The position numbers were made by a program, and so were the translations under genes. Of a DNA stretch of 64,000 nucleotides, positions 10,073 to 21,043 are shown one piece after another. The stretch's first letter is position 1, and each line of letters opens with the position of its first letter. The stretch is from Perkinsus olseni (taxonomy: Eukaryota > Perkinsozoa > Perkinsida): assembly GCA_013115125.1 (NCBI GenBank), contig JABANN010000012.1, positions 1-64,000 of the forward strand, in the 5' to 3' direction. Below the pieces are notes generated by a model. The model ran no database searches and was not told where the DNA came from. It saw only the letters and a program-made list of their open reading frames with translations.

Positions 10073-12583
10073 TCACATTCTTCGCAGTTTGACTCGCCGA
10101 AGACGAAGAACTGAAAGGCACGAATAGCAAGAATACAGGAGCGCAACCACAGAGTCGGGCGAGAGTCTACTAGGGTCAAGGAGACCATGAATCGATGCCA
10201 CACTTACAATGGATTCAACTGAGTAGGGTATCTCGTCCGCGGGTTCTTCCCCGCATGCTTTCATGACGCATTGATGAAAAGCGGGAGTACCCTCCACTCC
10301 TGCCGGCATCAAGCCAAACATTTGCAGAAGTACTGTGTTTTCTTGAGTGCTCATTGTTCTGCTGCCATCGAGGTCCATTGCGGAATATGTTGCAAAGGTG
10401 CTCCTACAAGCCGGCAAGCATTGTGTGGGAGAGCCTTTCGATAGCCATTTCTGACAGTATCCTGTGAGGGTTTGTACTAAGCCAGTGAGAGCACTTTCAA
10501 CCACACAAGCATCCTCGGACTCTGAACCGCAGTCCACGATGCCGCTTGTCCACTGGGGAAAGTTAGCATTTGTACAGATAGGGTTGCCGGCCAAGCCAAG
10601 ATACTCGAGATGGCGCATTTCCTTAAGGGAATCGAATGGTAGGTCTTGGATTTGTGATAGCTCGAACTGGAAGGACCGGATGGAGGGCAAGCGTTGATGC
10701 ACATCATCTGGGATTGTAGCTAGCCGCGTCGCTGTTATGGCGAGGACCTCAAGGTCGTCCAATGTCCCCAAGTTTAGCTCCTCTATAGGGACCGCCACCA
10801 TGTTGAGGACTACGAGCTCCTCCATCGCCGAGAGCGTATCAAGGAGAATCTGCGGTTGATCCGTGCACGTGGTCGACGAGGTCGGGTTACGGTCGGATAT
10901 CCTGAGATACTCTATCCTGTTGTAAAGTGACAAACGGGCCATGTCATCCTGCACACATGGGCCATGAAGATACATGGATGCCATCCGACAGTCGCAGGAG
11001 TTGGAATCTAGTATTGGATACACCGGAAGCAAACACTCATCATCGAACCGCGGGATATACTGCTCACAGTCTCCCGTTAACTGTGTTATTGTCACATAGA
11101 CGAAACCGCCGATACCAACGGCCCATAGCGTGAGAGCGATGAGATAGTAACCTGGGCTTGATCTTCTCGGAGCGCGGGTGAGCGCAGGATTCTTGGCGAT
11201 CTCCAGAAGGTATCGATCGATGCCTATAATGTTATCCAAGGAGAGGACGGCGGGGACGAGACTCGAGAGGAAGGATACGAAGGTGGTGAAGTATAGAGCA
11301 GGCCAAGTATCGGGTTCAGCTATGTGACCGGAGACAATAAGGTAGGCAGCAGTGAAGCTGAAGGCGGCCATAACGTCGAATAGACAAGCCCAGACTCTGT
11401 TGTTGAGAATGAGCGTTGTTGGGCCGACGATCAGTACCAACATAATGAGAGTAGCCTGGGTCATGATGGCTGTACGGTCTGCCACAAGAATCTTCTCCCC
11501 TGTGACGGAACGGCCACCAAGTTCAACCAGACGGATGATCTGCAGTAGGATATCCAGTATTTGCAAGGTGAAATAGCCATGCCAGAACCATTCTCCGGAC
11601 ATTTCAAACTTTCCCCTAAGAGCCATGAATATGTTGACCATTCGCTCCTTGAGGGTACGATCGGATCTTTCTCCAGACTCCTGAACTGTTTTGGCTCGAT
11701 ACTTCGAGAAATTTAATTTGTCTTTGTCGCTCATCAGCAGCGTTTTCACCACCATCGCTGCTCGCACCAACGACATGAGCCCAATGGACCCGAGAATGAT
11801 AGCCTCGATCACAGCCACAGCTTTGATTTCATAACGCGTATTCTTTGGGTTCGTAAGCGTCTCGGGGGTGAGAGTGTCGAGCTCGTCAGGCGAGGGAGGT
11901 ACTGCTATGATGAATTGAGCGTAGCACTGTATACCACAAATAAAGGCGAGGAGTATCTGATGGCAAGAGACGGTATTATGTCATGGTGAAGGACCATAAT
12001 TTGCACAAATCTTCGAGAGAACCTCGGGGCCACGAAAGTATCTCGCCCATGCTTAGTCCAGAACAGACGTCATAGGGGGAGGGCTGAGTCCTTACCAGTA
12101 AAAGCAAAAGAACAATCCTGTAGGCTGTGTTGTACTTATCTACCAATACTATGGCTATGTTCTGAAGAGAGGATCTCCTAGCGGCGATACGACGTGCTCC
12201 CTGAGAGCAAATTCCAGATTGAGTGACTCTCCGGAGAGCGAAGGCGCTTACGCGAGCTGCTCTGGTCGAGGGTAACTGGGAGCTTGCTTCCTCGTTATCG
12301 ACTTCAACAACCTCGACAGTTGCTTTGCGGGGCTCGGGATCGTGAGCCTGATGTAACTCTGATCTGTTATCTCCAGGAAGACCTGAACAGGCTGAAAGTA
12401 TCAGATGGCCCTGTTGTGTGTCTGGGACAAGTTATACGGCCGTTTCGTGGCAAAGTTACAGCTAGACTTACCATCATCTTGACATGGGTCCGGCCGCAGT
12501 GTGCCTTCATCAGCATGCTCGGCCGGACTGTGGACGGCGTCTCCAGGCTCAGACGGTATAGCGAACTCGGCGGAAGTTTGCAT
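10073..12583 (-). CDS. Polytopic membrane protein with LRR ectodomain and EF-hand-like loop
   Basis: Three exons on the minus strand (12583-12472, 12382-12096, 11956-10073) give 760 residues. Both introns are GT-AG and all phases match. Residues 1-120 are hydrophilic, Glu/Asp-rich then Arg-rich and probably cytosolic. Transmembrane segments begin with Y-R-I-V-L-L-L-L-L near residue 125, followed by about six more up to residue 420. A Cys-containing extracellular part follows, then about four degenerate leucine-rich repeats (roughly residues 450-590, ending L-E-Y-L-G-L-A-G-N-P) and a Cys-rich tail. The tail has D-L-D-G-S-R-T-M-S-T-Q-E, which fits an EF-hand loop by spacing. The ATG at 12583 opens an acidic N-terminus; in the ORF of exon 3 there is no nearer ATG. 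The combination resembles protist TM-LRR receptor-like proteins. Ligand and function are unknown. Confidence 0.65.
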
Positions 12584-12970
12584 GGGATGTGTGCACTGAT
12601 GATTCACGAGGGTTTAGGCAGTCCTAGCGGGTCCAGACTGATCCCATCGAGTACTGGCTTCTCCAGGCAAGCAATGCGATCGGGGCGAATCTGAAGCGCC
12701 CACCCCTGCCAGCGAGAGGCTCCCGCTGGGCATGCCCTGGCAAGCCCACAAACTCTCATCTCAAAGTCACGGGCGGCGCCCCTTCAGCGGTGATTTCACT
12801 AGAGCGGTTCCAGCCACGATTCATTGGTAAATTCCTGCCGCGCGAAACGGCGCACATAAATCGATCAGTTGGGCGCGCTTGACGTACGTCGCAGTTACGC
12901 CTTTTTTGTAAAATTGTGGCATATACATGAGCCGTCAACAACTGCGAAGATCTCGTCTTACAGGTTTCAA
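12584..12970. promoter_or_regulatory. Divergent intergenic region
   Basis: 387 bp between the start of the minus-strand LRR membrane protein gene (12583) and the plus-strand PIERCE-like gene (12971). It must hold the promoters and 5' UTRs of both. I see no recognisable TATA-like or other element in a position that would convince. Confidence 0.4.
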
Positions 12971-13818
12971 ATGGTGACTGTAGAAACCTCGTCGTCTTCA
13001 CAAGGCCAGGCATCCCCTAATCCCGCAGCAGTAGCAGCTCGCTATACTACCACCTACCAGGAGTACCATCCATTCTGGCGTTCCCTTGCCAACAGTCATA
13101 CTGTCGAAGGCCACAACGTCCCGACTATCAGCCAGGTCCAGAGGAGGCCTTGGTAACCAGAATCCGGAGTATATCCCTGCAGGTTCTCGAGAAGAACTCA
13201 AAGTCACGGTTAGTGCAGCCCCCTTTTAAGCTGCAGATCGACATGGCTTCCTTCAAGATATTGGACGACTTTCGAAGGGTGCGTGCGTAGTGGCCGTTCG
13301 ACTTGCTAACGGTTAATTCAGGCCGCCCGGGAACGGCAAGCTGAGAGGATTCTTTCGGCTCATACCATACCGAGTAGTGCATGGGGATTTGGGGAAGGAG
13401 TGGTACGTGAGTGTTTTCAGAGAAATTCCCAGTGACTGAGGAAGCGGTAGCCGGACATGTTGATAGTAGAATCAATCAGCATCCATTGTAACACGCCAGT
13501 AGCGGGAGGACGGTGAATCGATGAGAGGCCGCAGGTACGCCACAACCAGCGCGTTGGTGGGGAAGGACCGACCGATGCAGCATCAGTTGGCAGAGCGGTA
13601 AGGCTGATTCAATTTTGTGGCGCAGTGAAGGAGAATCCTGGCTGTAGGTATTTCCCCATGAACAACGACTTCACCAACAAGTTCACCGATTTACGGCCGA
13701 GGTGCAACCCGGCCATTCAGTTCCCTCTGTCTTGCTGTCCGCCCCTTACAGGTACTATGGGCTCAATACCAAGCCGCGGCCCAGCAAGATCCATAAGGAC
13801 TTCGACGAATTCTACTGA
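12971..13818 (+). CDS. PIERCE-like ciliary microtubule inner protein
   Basis: Three exons (12971-13152, 13648-13701, 13752-13818) join in phase to 100 residues ending in TGA; introns are GT-AG, the first about 495 nt. After a Ser/Gln/Pro-rich start the protein reads Y-T-T-T-Y-Q-E-Y, then V-P-T-I-S-Q-V, then Y-F-P-M-N-N-D-F-T-N-K-F, then R-Y-Y-G-L-N-T. This order (TT-x-Q-x-Y, x-P-T-x-x-x-x-P, Y-x-P-x-N-N-x-F, R-x-x-G-L-N-T) is the layout of Piercer of microtubule wall proteins (PIERCE1/2), which sit inside the A-tubule of ciliary doublets and help dock outer dynein arms. The match is from memory of the family. An alternative is another small microtubule inner protein. The long first intron holds nothing that I can call. 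Confidence 0.6.
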
Positions 13819-13961
13819 TCCCATCAGTCAGCATGAAAACCAGATTGCATTGGTGCCGTTGTTGTCTGTCTAGCTGCCTTGTGTTACTTGTAGGCTTCCG
13901 CTGCTGTTAAGAAGGCGTCCTTGTTTTTCAGGGGCTCTGTTACTATTAGTTTCTACCAGCA

Positions 13962-16311
13962 ATGAAGCCCCCAGCCGGGCTCCTCACCCTCACCTTTCTC
14001 CTGATGGTGAATCTGATCTGTTACTGTACTGCCTTGACTGCTTCTCACGACTTGTCTACGACCCGGCCAAGCCCAGAGCCTGTAAAATTGAAGGGCACTT
14101 TGCGTGACAGGGGAAGGAGTTTGCACGTCATTGTCGAGAGGGTCGTGGATGCTGGCGATAACATAGCGGTCAATTTCGACCTTCTTGTCGAGGCCACGAG
14201 CAACATCCAGAACGAGTATCTTTGCCAACTGCCAAACTCAACGGAACTCTTCGCCCAGGCTGGTTATCAGTTCTTGGAGGTGGATCCTAGCCAGGGCACG
14301 GAGGAAGTGCAGGTAACAGCGTGTGAGCGAACGGACACGAATGGAGCGGGCACAGTCCCACCCTTGCCTGACCAACCACAGGCATTGGCATTCGGTAGTA
14401 TGGGTGGGAGGGGGTAGGTCGTTAGCTGTGGGCCGTCGAGGATTGAAAAGGATATTTGTGTTGAAGTCTCTGGGTAGGCGTGTGAAGGAGATGTGTTCAG
14501 GGTGCAGCGCGTTCGAGGCGACCTCGTCGATCGCGCCGAACCAGCTGTGCATGGATGAAGGGCGGATGGCCTACGATTACTTTCGCTCACCCGTCCCTGC
14601 TGGCTTCGACAGTCGGTGTAATTGTCAGCAGGCAACGAGGTCATACAGGGCAGGGCACGTATATCGATTCATACCAACTCTTCCGTAACTCTCAGATGTA
14701 AGAACGGCGAATCATGGCCTGTAGATAAGGCAGGGAACACCTATCCAGGCCGAACGGCTGCGTCTGCTTGGTGGGAGGCGACTCGCGATGATGAGTGGAA
14801 GTACGAGGTACTAACAGTGGGCGGGTCGTAGTGGTTAGACCAATCGGGAATTTCGTGGCGCAGTGACGGTAAGGCATCCCCTGTCAGACAGCCGTTTGCA
14901 CCACTACCGGCTGCTCCTGCTGGCTTGCGTGTACTCAAGAGGAATACGATCCCTGCAAAGGGGAGTTCAGGGGCGACGGGCAGCTGACGGTTAACCAAGT
15001 TAATCAGTATTTATACGACGGTTATCCTTTGCCCCCGACGCATGGTGGTGCCTCGGCTTCGGCGGAGTCTGCGACCAAGCCGCAATTCAGGATGCGATAC
15101 AGGCTGTCCGGATACGCTGACGTGAAGGCCGCGGTCGCGGATGCTAATAGAATAAGGAAGTTGGCGCCAGGGCTTGGTGCTTCTGTACAGAGAGCGTTCG
15201 AAGCAGCAGCCAACGTCGCATTGACTGCGGAAAATTCGATTGAGCTGTTGGAGGTCGACAGCCCGGTATCGAACGACAACGATCAGAGCTTGTTGGGTAT
15301 CTTCACTTACGTTGGGATACTACCCTCGGCCTTCGAGTCATGCGCAAGCAACATGGCTGGCAGCGCCTTTAACGGGGATAATAAGAACACCAACGTTGCC
15401 GTCGAGAACGGTGCCAACGAGGTTAAGGTGTACACAGAAGTGTCGGCTGGAGGGGATCGGGAGGGCTCAGCGAACAGGATGGAGACCTTGATCACCGGAT
15501 CGCTCTTGACGAGCTGCGCAAGCCCTGCAAGTATAAACCCCGCCGATATACCGATGCTGGAGTCACGGCAGGCTCCCCAGCCGACCACTGCCCCTGCCAA
15601 GAAGAATCCTGCTTTACCATGGTAAGCCAGGGAGATGGGACTGGGGTGACAGAGAAGGGGAAGTACCTTTGGTTGGCTCTGCTGGTTATTGTGCAGGTAT
15701 GCATGGCTGCTCATTGCAATCGGTATCGTCCTCGTGATAGCAGCGTGCGTGTACATCTGGTGGATTTTGGCGTCGAGGCGGAAACAACGTGAAAATCGAC
15801 TGAAGCTTTCGGACGAAGCCGACGGGGATGGCTGTTGTAGTGAGAGAGGACTAGTGCCTGGCATTGCTCCGGCGACAGGATACGTAGATGATGATGCCGA
15901 CACGGCCACCGTCACAGGAATTGGGGTAAGCCGCCGGGGTCAACGTCTAGAACCCGTCCACGCTGCTTTATCGTCGACTTGGATGATGGTGAATCGGGCC
16001 GTGTTGGTGCCAGCGGTTTGGGGCGGCATGGCTAGTCTGTAAGAATCGGGTCTAGCCTTGCCATGAGTGAAGTATTCATAAGCTCTCTCCGAGGGTTCCT
16101 GGGCGTCCAGTGGTTCATCCGGGTTTGCTCGTGCTGGTCTACGCACGGCCTTGTTGTCGTTTCTACAGCGGGCGGTGGGTCATTCAGTGATTACCTTCCT
16201 CGTCAGAGCATCTCGACCCACGCAAGGCTCCCGTCATCTGCCACACACCGGGCGTCGCCAGTCGACGTCCCCACGGCAGTGGTGTCAGTGAACCCTGACG
16301 GATCCCTGTAA
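13962..16311 (+). CDS. Type I membrane glycoprotein, Cys-rich ectodomain (paralogue 1)
   Basis: The ATG at 13962 opens a signal peptide (hydrophobic L-L-T-L-T-F-L-L-M-V). Supported exons include 13962 onward, 14696-14816, 14888-15621 (starting T-A-V-C-T-T-T-G-C-S-C-W-L-A-C) and 15697-15925. The last carries the single transmembrane helix (Y-A-W-L-L-I-A-I-G-I-V-L-V) and a basic stop-transfer R-R-K-Q-R. A tail exon ends at TAA 16311. The exon order, the C-x-C-W-L-A-C block, the W-x3-T-x-D-x2-W motif before it and the P-W-Y-A-W membrane entry all recur in the next gene, so the two are paralogues. The part around 14310-14690 could not be resolved into one frame and may hold two introns, or a defect. 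I recognise no named domain; a surface receptor or adhesin role is only inferred from topology. Confidence 0.6.
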
Positions 16312-17293
16312 GCATCATTAAGAAGCTGCCATTTCTATCATGCTTCTCGCCCCCCCTCAGCACCCCTCGGCTGCCCCTAGCCCCCAAGAACCCTGTGGCC
16401 AAGTCCTCCAGCTCCCTGATCACCACAACGCCCGATACTGGCGGCCATCGCGACAGTACTCGGTCGCATGAAGCTCCTTATTAATTTATCCTTCACCGCC
16501 TAGCCCTGTCATATTACGATTATTCGTTTGGCAAGAACAACAGTCGTCACAGCATCACCTGCTGTCGCGGCTGCTGTTGCTGTAGATTTCTCCTGTGCAT
16601 TAAGTACCCCATGGGTCGCTCCACTGTCGTTAGTTAGATGTTTTCACCGGCTCATGCAAGCCCGCTAAGTTGTGCCTTTTACTCGGTTGTCTGAAGGACG
16701 ATGAGGCACAGCGACCGTAATCAAGCCGTCCCTCCCGTTGTTGGTGCTCCGAAATTACCAGCGTCATTTTTGCCATAATTCCGTTAGCCCAATCTACGGT
16801 AGATTTTCGAGTCGTGTGAAGCGAGCAGTGCAGTGGCGCCTGAGGGCATCCTCTCTTGCTGTCATTACTGATCTCAATCTGTGCGAATTAGAAAGACAAG
16901 TTCACCTAGGTTGGATGGACCGTCGCTTTGTAGAGAGTTCGCACCACCGCCGCCGTCGTTGTTGTTGTTGTTGTTGTTGCTGTTGCTGTTGTTTGCGGCC
17001 GTCATCATCATCATCACTACCACTACCATTGCCGTTATCATCACACGTTACTCTTCGTAAGGCTTTTCACGACAATAACAACAATAACAACAGAGGACCG
17101 ACTGTTGGTCACACACCGTCATCAGTCAATTCTTCTCCTGTCTTCTCCATCTCGGCTCATCACCGCCATTATCGTTGTACTTGTACTTTTCTGATGCAGT
17201 CGATGAGGTTTTGCGTTGCTCGTCAACGTGTATCGCCACCCATGCCTTCTCTCACAGTCTATGCAAAGTACCCAGCCTCATGTTCCGGTGACT
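16312..17293. other. Spacer between the two type I membrane protein genes
   Basis: No gene recognised. It contains a triplet-repeat tract (separate entry). A long frame over 16738-17400 is an artefact of that tract. Confidence 0.4.
16949..17095. repeat. Compound triplet-repeat tract
   Basis: Runs of CCG, GTT, TTG-CTG, CAT and ACC/ACT triplets, then ACAATA/ACAACA units near 17070-17091. It lies about 200 bp upstream of the next gene's start and so may fall in its promoter or 5' UTR. Length variation is likely. Confidence 0.7.
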
Positions 17294-19070
17294 ATGACTC
17301 TCAAGATTCTTCTCCTACACTTACTCTTATTGACGACAACAACATCATCATCGCCGGCGCCGGCAAGCACCAGGGAGAACGCAGCAGCCTTGCAGGTTGA
17401 CCTCAGAGTTCCCTTCATCGACGTTGGTCCTCACGGATTCTGCGGCTGGGCCTCCGGCTTCACCAAGCTCCTGATGAACGGCAGTCAGACCTACACTGTC
17501 ACCGGGTGCAGCCGCACGGGCGCGGTTCTGCCCAGTTCTGCGAAGGCCCTCTTCCAGGAGTGCCAGACGCCGTCGTGGATTCCAGGCCAGGAGCTCCCAA
17601 AAAACCAGTATTGCAGCTCTCAGTGCTCGGCTGTTTATGAGCATCTACGCTTGAAGCCGGTCGGCCGCAAAAGCGAGAGTGTTTGTCAATGTGAAAATGC
17701 TGTTCGGTGAGGAGTTGGAAAGGGCCGCTTTCCCCGACTAGCCATGGCTTCCCTTCAGGTGTGTGGGTGGTTTACTGGTCCCTAAGATCCCTAAGGTAAA
17801 TCCGCACGAGACGGTCCCGGAGATGTGGCAGCGTGCCATAGCACAAGCTGATTGGCGCTTTCGGGTGGGCCAGCTCGAGTTAGTCGGTCTTGAGGTTATC
17901 ATCTCTCGGTTGTTTCAGACTGCGACATGCGCGAGTTGCGGCTGTTCTTGCTGGTTGGCGTGTACACCCGACAAGCTGATTTGCGGGAAAGATGGTACTC
18001 TGAATTATACTCAAGGGCTCACATATAATGATGTGTCGAAGTACATGTATGACGACGCGACTTCGTATGCTGGGCTGCCTTCGAATACAAGATCCGGGGT
18101 TTACACACTGAGAGTTCAAAGACCGGTACCTGACTTTCTCACGGGCTCGAAATCCATGGCGGGCGTTGCAGACTGGGCCTCGAGAAATTTTTCGGAAAGA
18201 ATAGAGGCGGCTGCGATTGCTGCGAGTAGCGCTGCCATGCTTAATGAGGGGCAGGGCAGCCTGCGGAGTCTGATATTGCGAGATGAAAACCTCTCCGAGG
18301 GCGAGCTGCTTCGGATCATTGTCACTGTGGGGTACATGGGCACCTTACCGCCACATTTTGGCGACTGCAGCAAGGACATGGTCTCCTCTGTGGTCCCGAG
18401 CAGCGATGAGGTCTCGGTGTTAGAGGATGGCAATGCTAGTTTAAGAGTCGGCATAACAACGAAGATAGAAAAGTCCGTGTACACGCTGATAGAGGCGGCA
18501 ACAGATGGGGAGATGGGCACTATATTCACGCAGTGCGGCGGCATGGAGGCCTCCTGGGACTCCAAGGTTCCCACCGCGACTATGCGAGCTAGAGGCAACC
18601 GTGGGGACGTGACACCGACGGTGGCGAAGGGCTTGGGGTGGTGGGCGTGGATGCTCATTGGTCTCTGCATAGTGCTCTTCATCGGGCTTATCATATCGCT
18701 GCTTTTGGGGAGATGTGGACGACGCCAAAAGACGACACCAATGCCATTCACCAACTTCGTAAGTATACTTCCTGCGCCCCTGGGGTTTCTAATTCCGCTG
18801 GTCTCGATTGTTAGGACGACGGCCCCTTAGACAGTGAGGCCCAGAACAACCGACTGGAGACTCCGACGGCCGCTGTCGATCCGGCGTCTGGGTGAGTGAA
18901 GGAAAGTCGACTGCCGCTAGGTATCCGTTGTTCTCAGGGTCCCCGTCCTGCCGTTGGTTAAGAAGAACTCCATCACGCCCAATACTAGGTCCTTCAGTCA
19001 GATATCGAGCGGCGGTGCATCTTCTATTATTAACCCTGCTGGCCGAGCCGTCCGCGAGTCTCCTTTTTAG
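17294..19070 (+). CDS. Type I membrane glycoprotein, Cys-rich ectodomain (paralogue 2)
   Basis: Five exons (17294-17706, 17759-17882, 17919-18758, 18815-18891, 18938-19070) join in phase to 528 residues. The ATG at 17294 opens a leucine-rich signal peptide and a Thr/Ser linker. The ectodomain has a Cys-rich first half with C-x-S-x-C-S-A-V-Y, then W-Q-R-A-I-A-Q-A-D-W-R and T-A-T-C-A-S-C-G-C-S-C-W-L-A-C, several N-x-S/T sites, and a helical membrane-proximal region. One transmembrane helix (W-W-A-W-M-L-I-G-L-C-I-V-L-F) is followed by R-C-G-R-R and a 60-residue Ser-rich tail. Intron 2 is only 36 nt. The ATG at 17255 in the same frame is a less likely start because the signal peptide would be buried. 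Family unknown; probably a lineage-specific surface protein. Confidence 0.7.
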
Positions 19071-19302
19071 CTCCCCTAGATGTAGATTTGTTCGTATCAC
19101 TTCGACCCTTTCACCTGAGCCTTCAGAGCCCTGCTCTCCGCGCTGATCTCCCACAAGGGAATTCTAGACGGACCTTTCAGACAGGAAATCCTCATCTGCT
19201 CGAAACTGGCTTCTGGCCAGATCATCTTTATTCGACCAATGGACCGCTGTTGCGTCTGTAGTGAATGAAGGGTGGCCTTGAGCTCGTAGCGAGGGTTCTG
19301 GC

Positions 19303-20784
19303 ATGAAGACGGACTTCGACTGCTACGAGGCTCTAGGGGTCGCCTGGTCGAAGCGGTCGTACCAGATAGTCCTGCTAGACTCAGACAGGGTAGCAGCACT
19401 CAGTTTTGGTGAGGTGCGCATCGTAAGACCACAGGTTCGGAGCTTGTACTCTACCGAGGCGCAGAACGCCCGCCAACGATACAAGCAAGTGAGAGAACTT
19501 TCGTCTGTTAACAACTTGCGGAAAGCAATCAGCAGGAGCGAATTCAAGAACATCTCGAGCAGCTGATCGAGGGACTCGGCGTTGAGAGTGCCAAAGCACA
19601 AGTAGAGATCAGTGAGGATGGCCGAGATGGAACGTGCTGCTGTCACCGCAGGGCCTACGTTCTCCAATAACAAGCCTGATGCACCTACGAACTTCCGACT
19701 GTCGAGTGTATCTTTACGTGGAGAGGCATGCAGCTCTCGGCTTACTCAAGGTGAGACCTTCGGACGATTCCAGACTGTGAAGACTTCTTCTGTAAGGTTG
19801 GTCCGAAACGACTTTTCGTTGCCAATGAGGACTCGCCGCTCATCGAGATCAACCCGCTGTGTGTAAGAGTAATGTTCAAACACTCAGCGACCGCCATGGG
19901 TGCAGGTCCTGGATTTCTATGTCCATGAGAGCCGTCAGCGCTGCGGTATCGGCCTGGCCTTGTTCGAGGGCATGCTCAGTCGAGAAGAGGTCCAACCATC
20001 GAGCATTGGTATTCGCGTGGTCCGGAGCAACACCTCGCGACGCCGCTATTGTTACTCAGCGTACGACAGGCCCTCGCCGAAGCTTCTCAGTTTCCTGCGA
20101 AAACACTACGGACTTCACGAGTACACGCCCCAAGCCAACAACTTCGTAGTCTTCTCTGAGTGAGGCCAACTGAGGACAATGCCCGTTCTGCCTCGACTCG
20201 TGCTATCAGATATTTTTCGGAGGCCCGGCAACCAGCAGAAAACTCTAGCAGAAAGACGAGGTCCATCGACGCGTTCTCGACCCCACCCCGGACGCGGGGG
20301 CTCATCGCTTCGTCCGGGCTGAGCACAGATACTGCTACTGATGTCGGTCTCAAGTCCGCGGCGACAGAGGACGAGAGCGCATGTTCAAGTCAAAATGAGA
20401 ATAGCGGAGAGCTCAACCAACAACGGGTTGAAGGAGGTCCCTCCACCAAAACTAACAGAAGCCATACGGTCACCGTAAGGACTCGCTGGCATGCAAGAAT
20501 TCTACGCTGAAGACCTCAGACTACCACCGGCGCTCGATCGAGTGTCGATGCATCGCTGGCGAGATTTGAGAGGCAGCATCAACGCGAGATGATGCTCCTC
20601 CAGAAAAGTCTATCGGAGTCTCAGAAAAAGCTAGACTCTTTGCACGTGAGCAATCGAAGCGCCAACCGAGTAAGTTGATGCTTTCTTCCGAGTGGTGGAA
20701 GGAATCCCCGACCCTCGAGAGACCCGTGAGTACATTGATTTGCCGTTGCAGGTATCTTCTTATGCCCTACGGCGACCCTTCTAG
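19303..20784 (+). CDS. ATAT1: Alpha-tubulin N-acetyltransferase (ATAT1/MEC-17)
   Basis: Nine exons (19303-19488, 19533-19601, 19652-19750, 19797-19862, 19906-20008, 20060-20159, 20210-20474, 20520-20669, 20752-20784) join in phase to 356 residues. The family signature is plain: [38 protein letters not shown] (the acetyl-CoA-binding stretch), [13 protein letters not shown] and Q-A-N-N-F-V-V-F. It acetylates Lys40 of alpha-tubulin inside microtubules, mainly in flagella. A Ser-rich tail of about 145 residues ends in a charged coiled coil. The only doubt is exon 1, whose 3' end was placed by a 44-nt intron with a GTGAGA donor; other donors upstream are possible. Convergent with the next gene, 259 bp away. 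Confidence 0.9.
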
Positions 20785-21043
20785 ATAATGATAGTTCGAT
20801 AGTTCAGTAACGAAACACTGATGATCATGCGAGTTTGACAGCGAACGAAGTCTTCTGAAGGTGCTTGATGTAGCTGCGTTAAATGGAGTCGCGATGCTAG
20901 CTGGAACTTCTCGTATTAAACCTTCGCGGCGAGTTTTTCGAGTGCGTGTTGGGTACACGGTGTAACACTGCTCGAGGATGATGAGGATCGCGCGTGCCGA
21001 CGTTGAGTGACACCCTTCCAGGCAACACAACAGTCTTTGGGTA

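Noticed and set aside
13128-13475. 115-codon minus-strand frame
   Set aside because: It lies wholly in the first intron of the PIERCE-like gene and shows no motif; no evidence that it is a nested gene.
16738-17400. 220-codon plus-strand frame
   Set aside because: Held open by a triplet-repeat tract giving poly-Cys and poly-Ser; the true gene starts at 17294 in another frame.
20160-20510. Frame just after the acetyltransferase core as a separate gene
   Set aside because: It joins in phase to the core by a 50-nt GT-AG intron (20160-20209), so it is the tail of the same protein.
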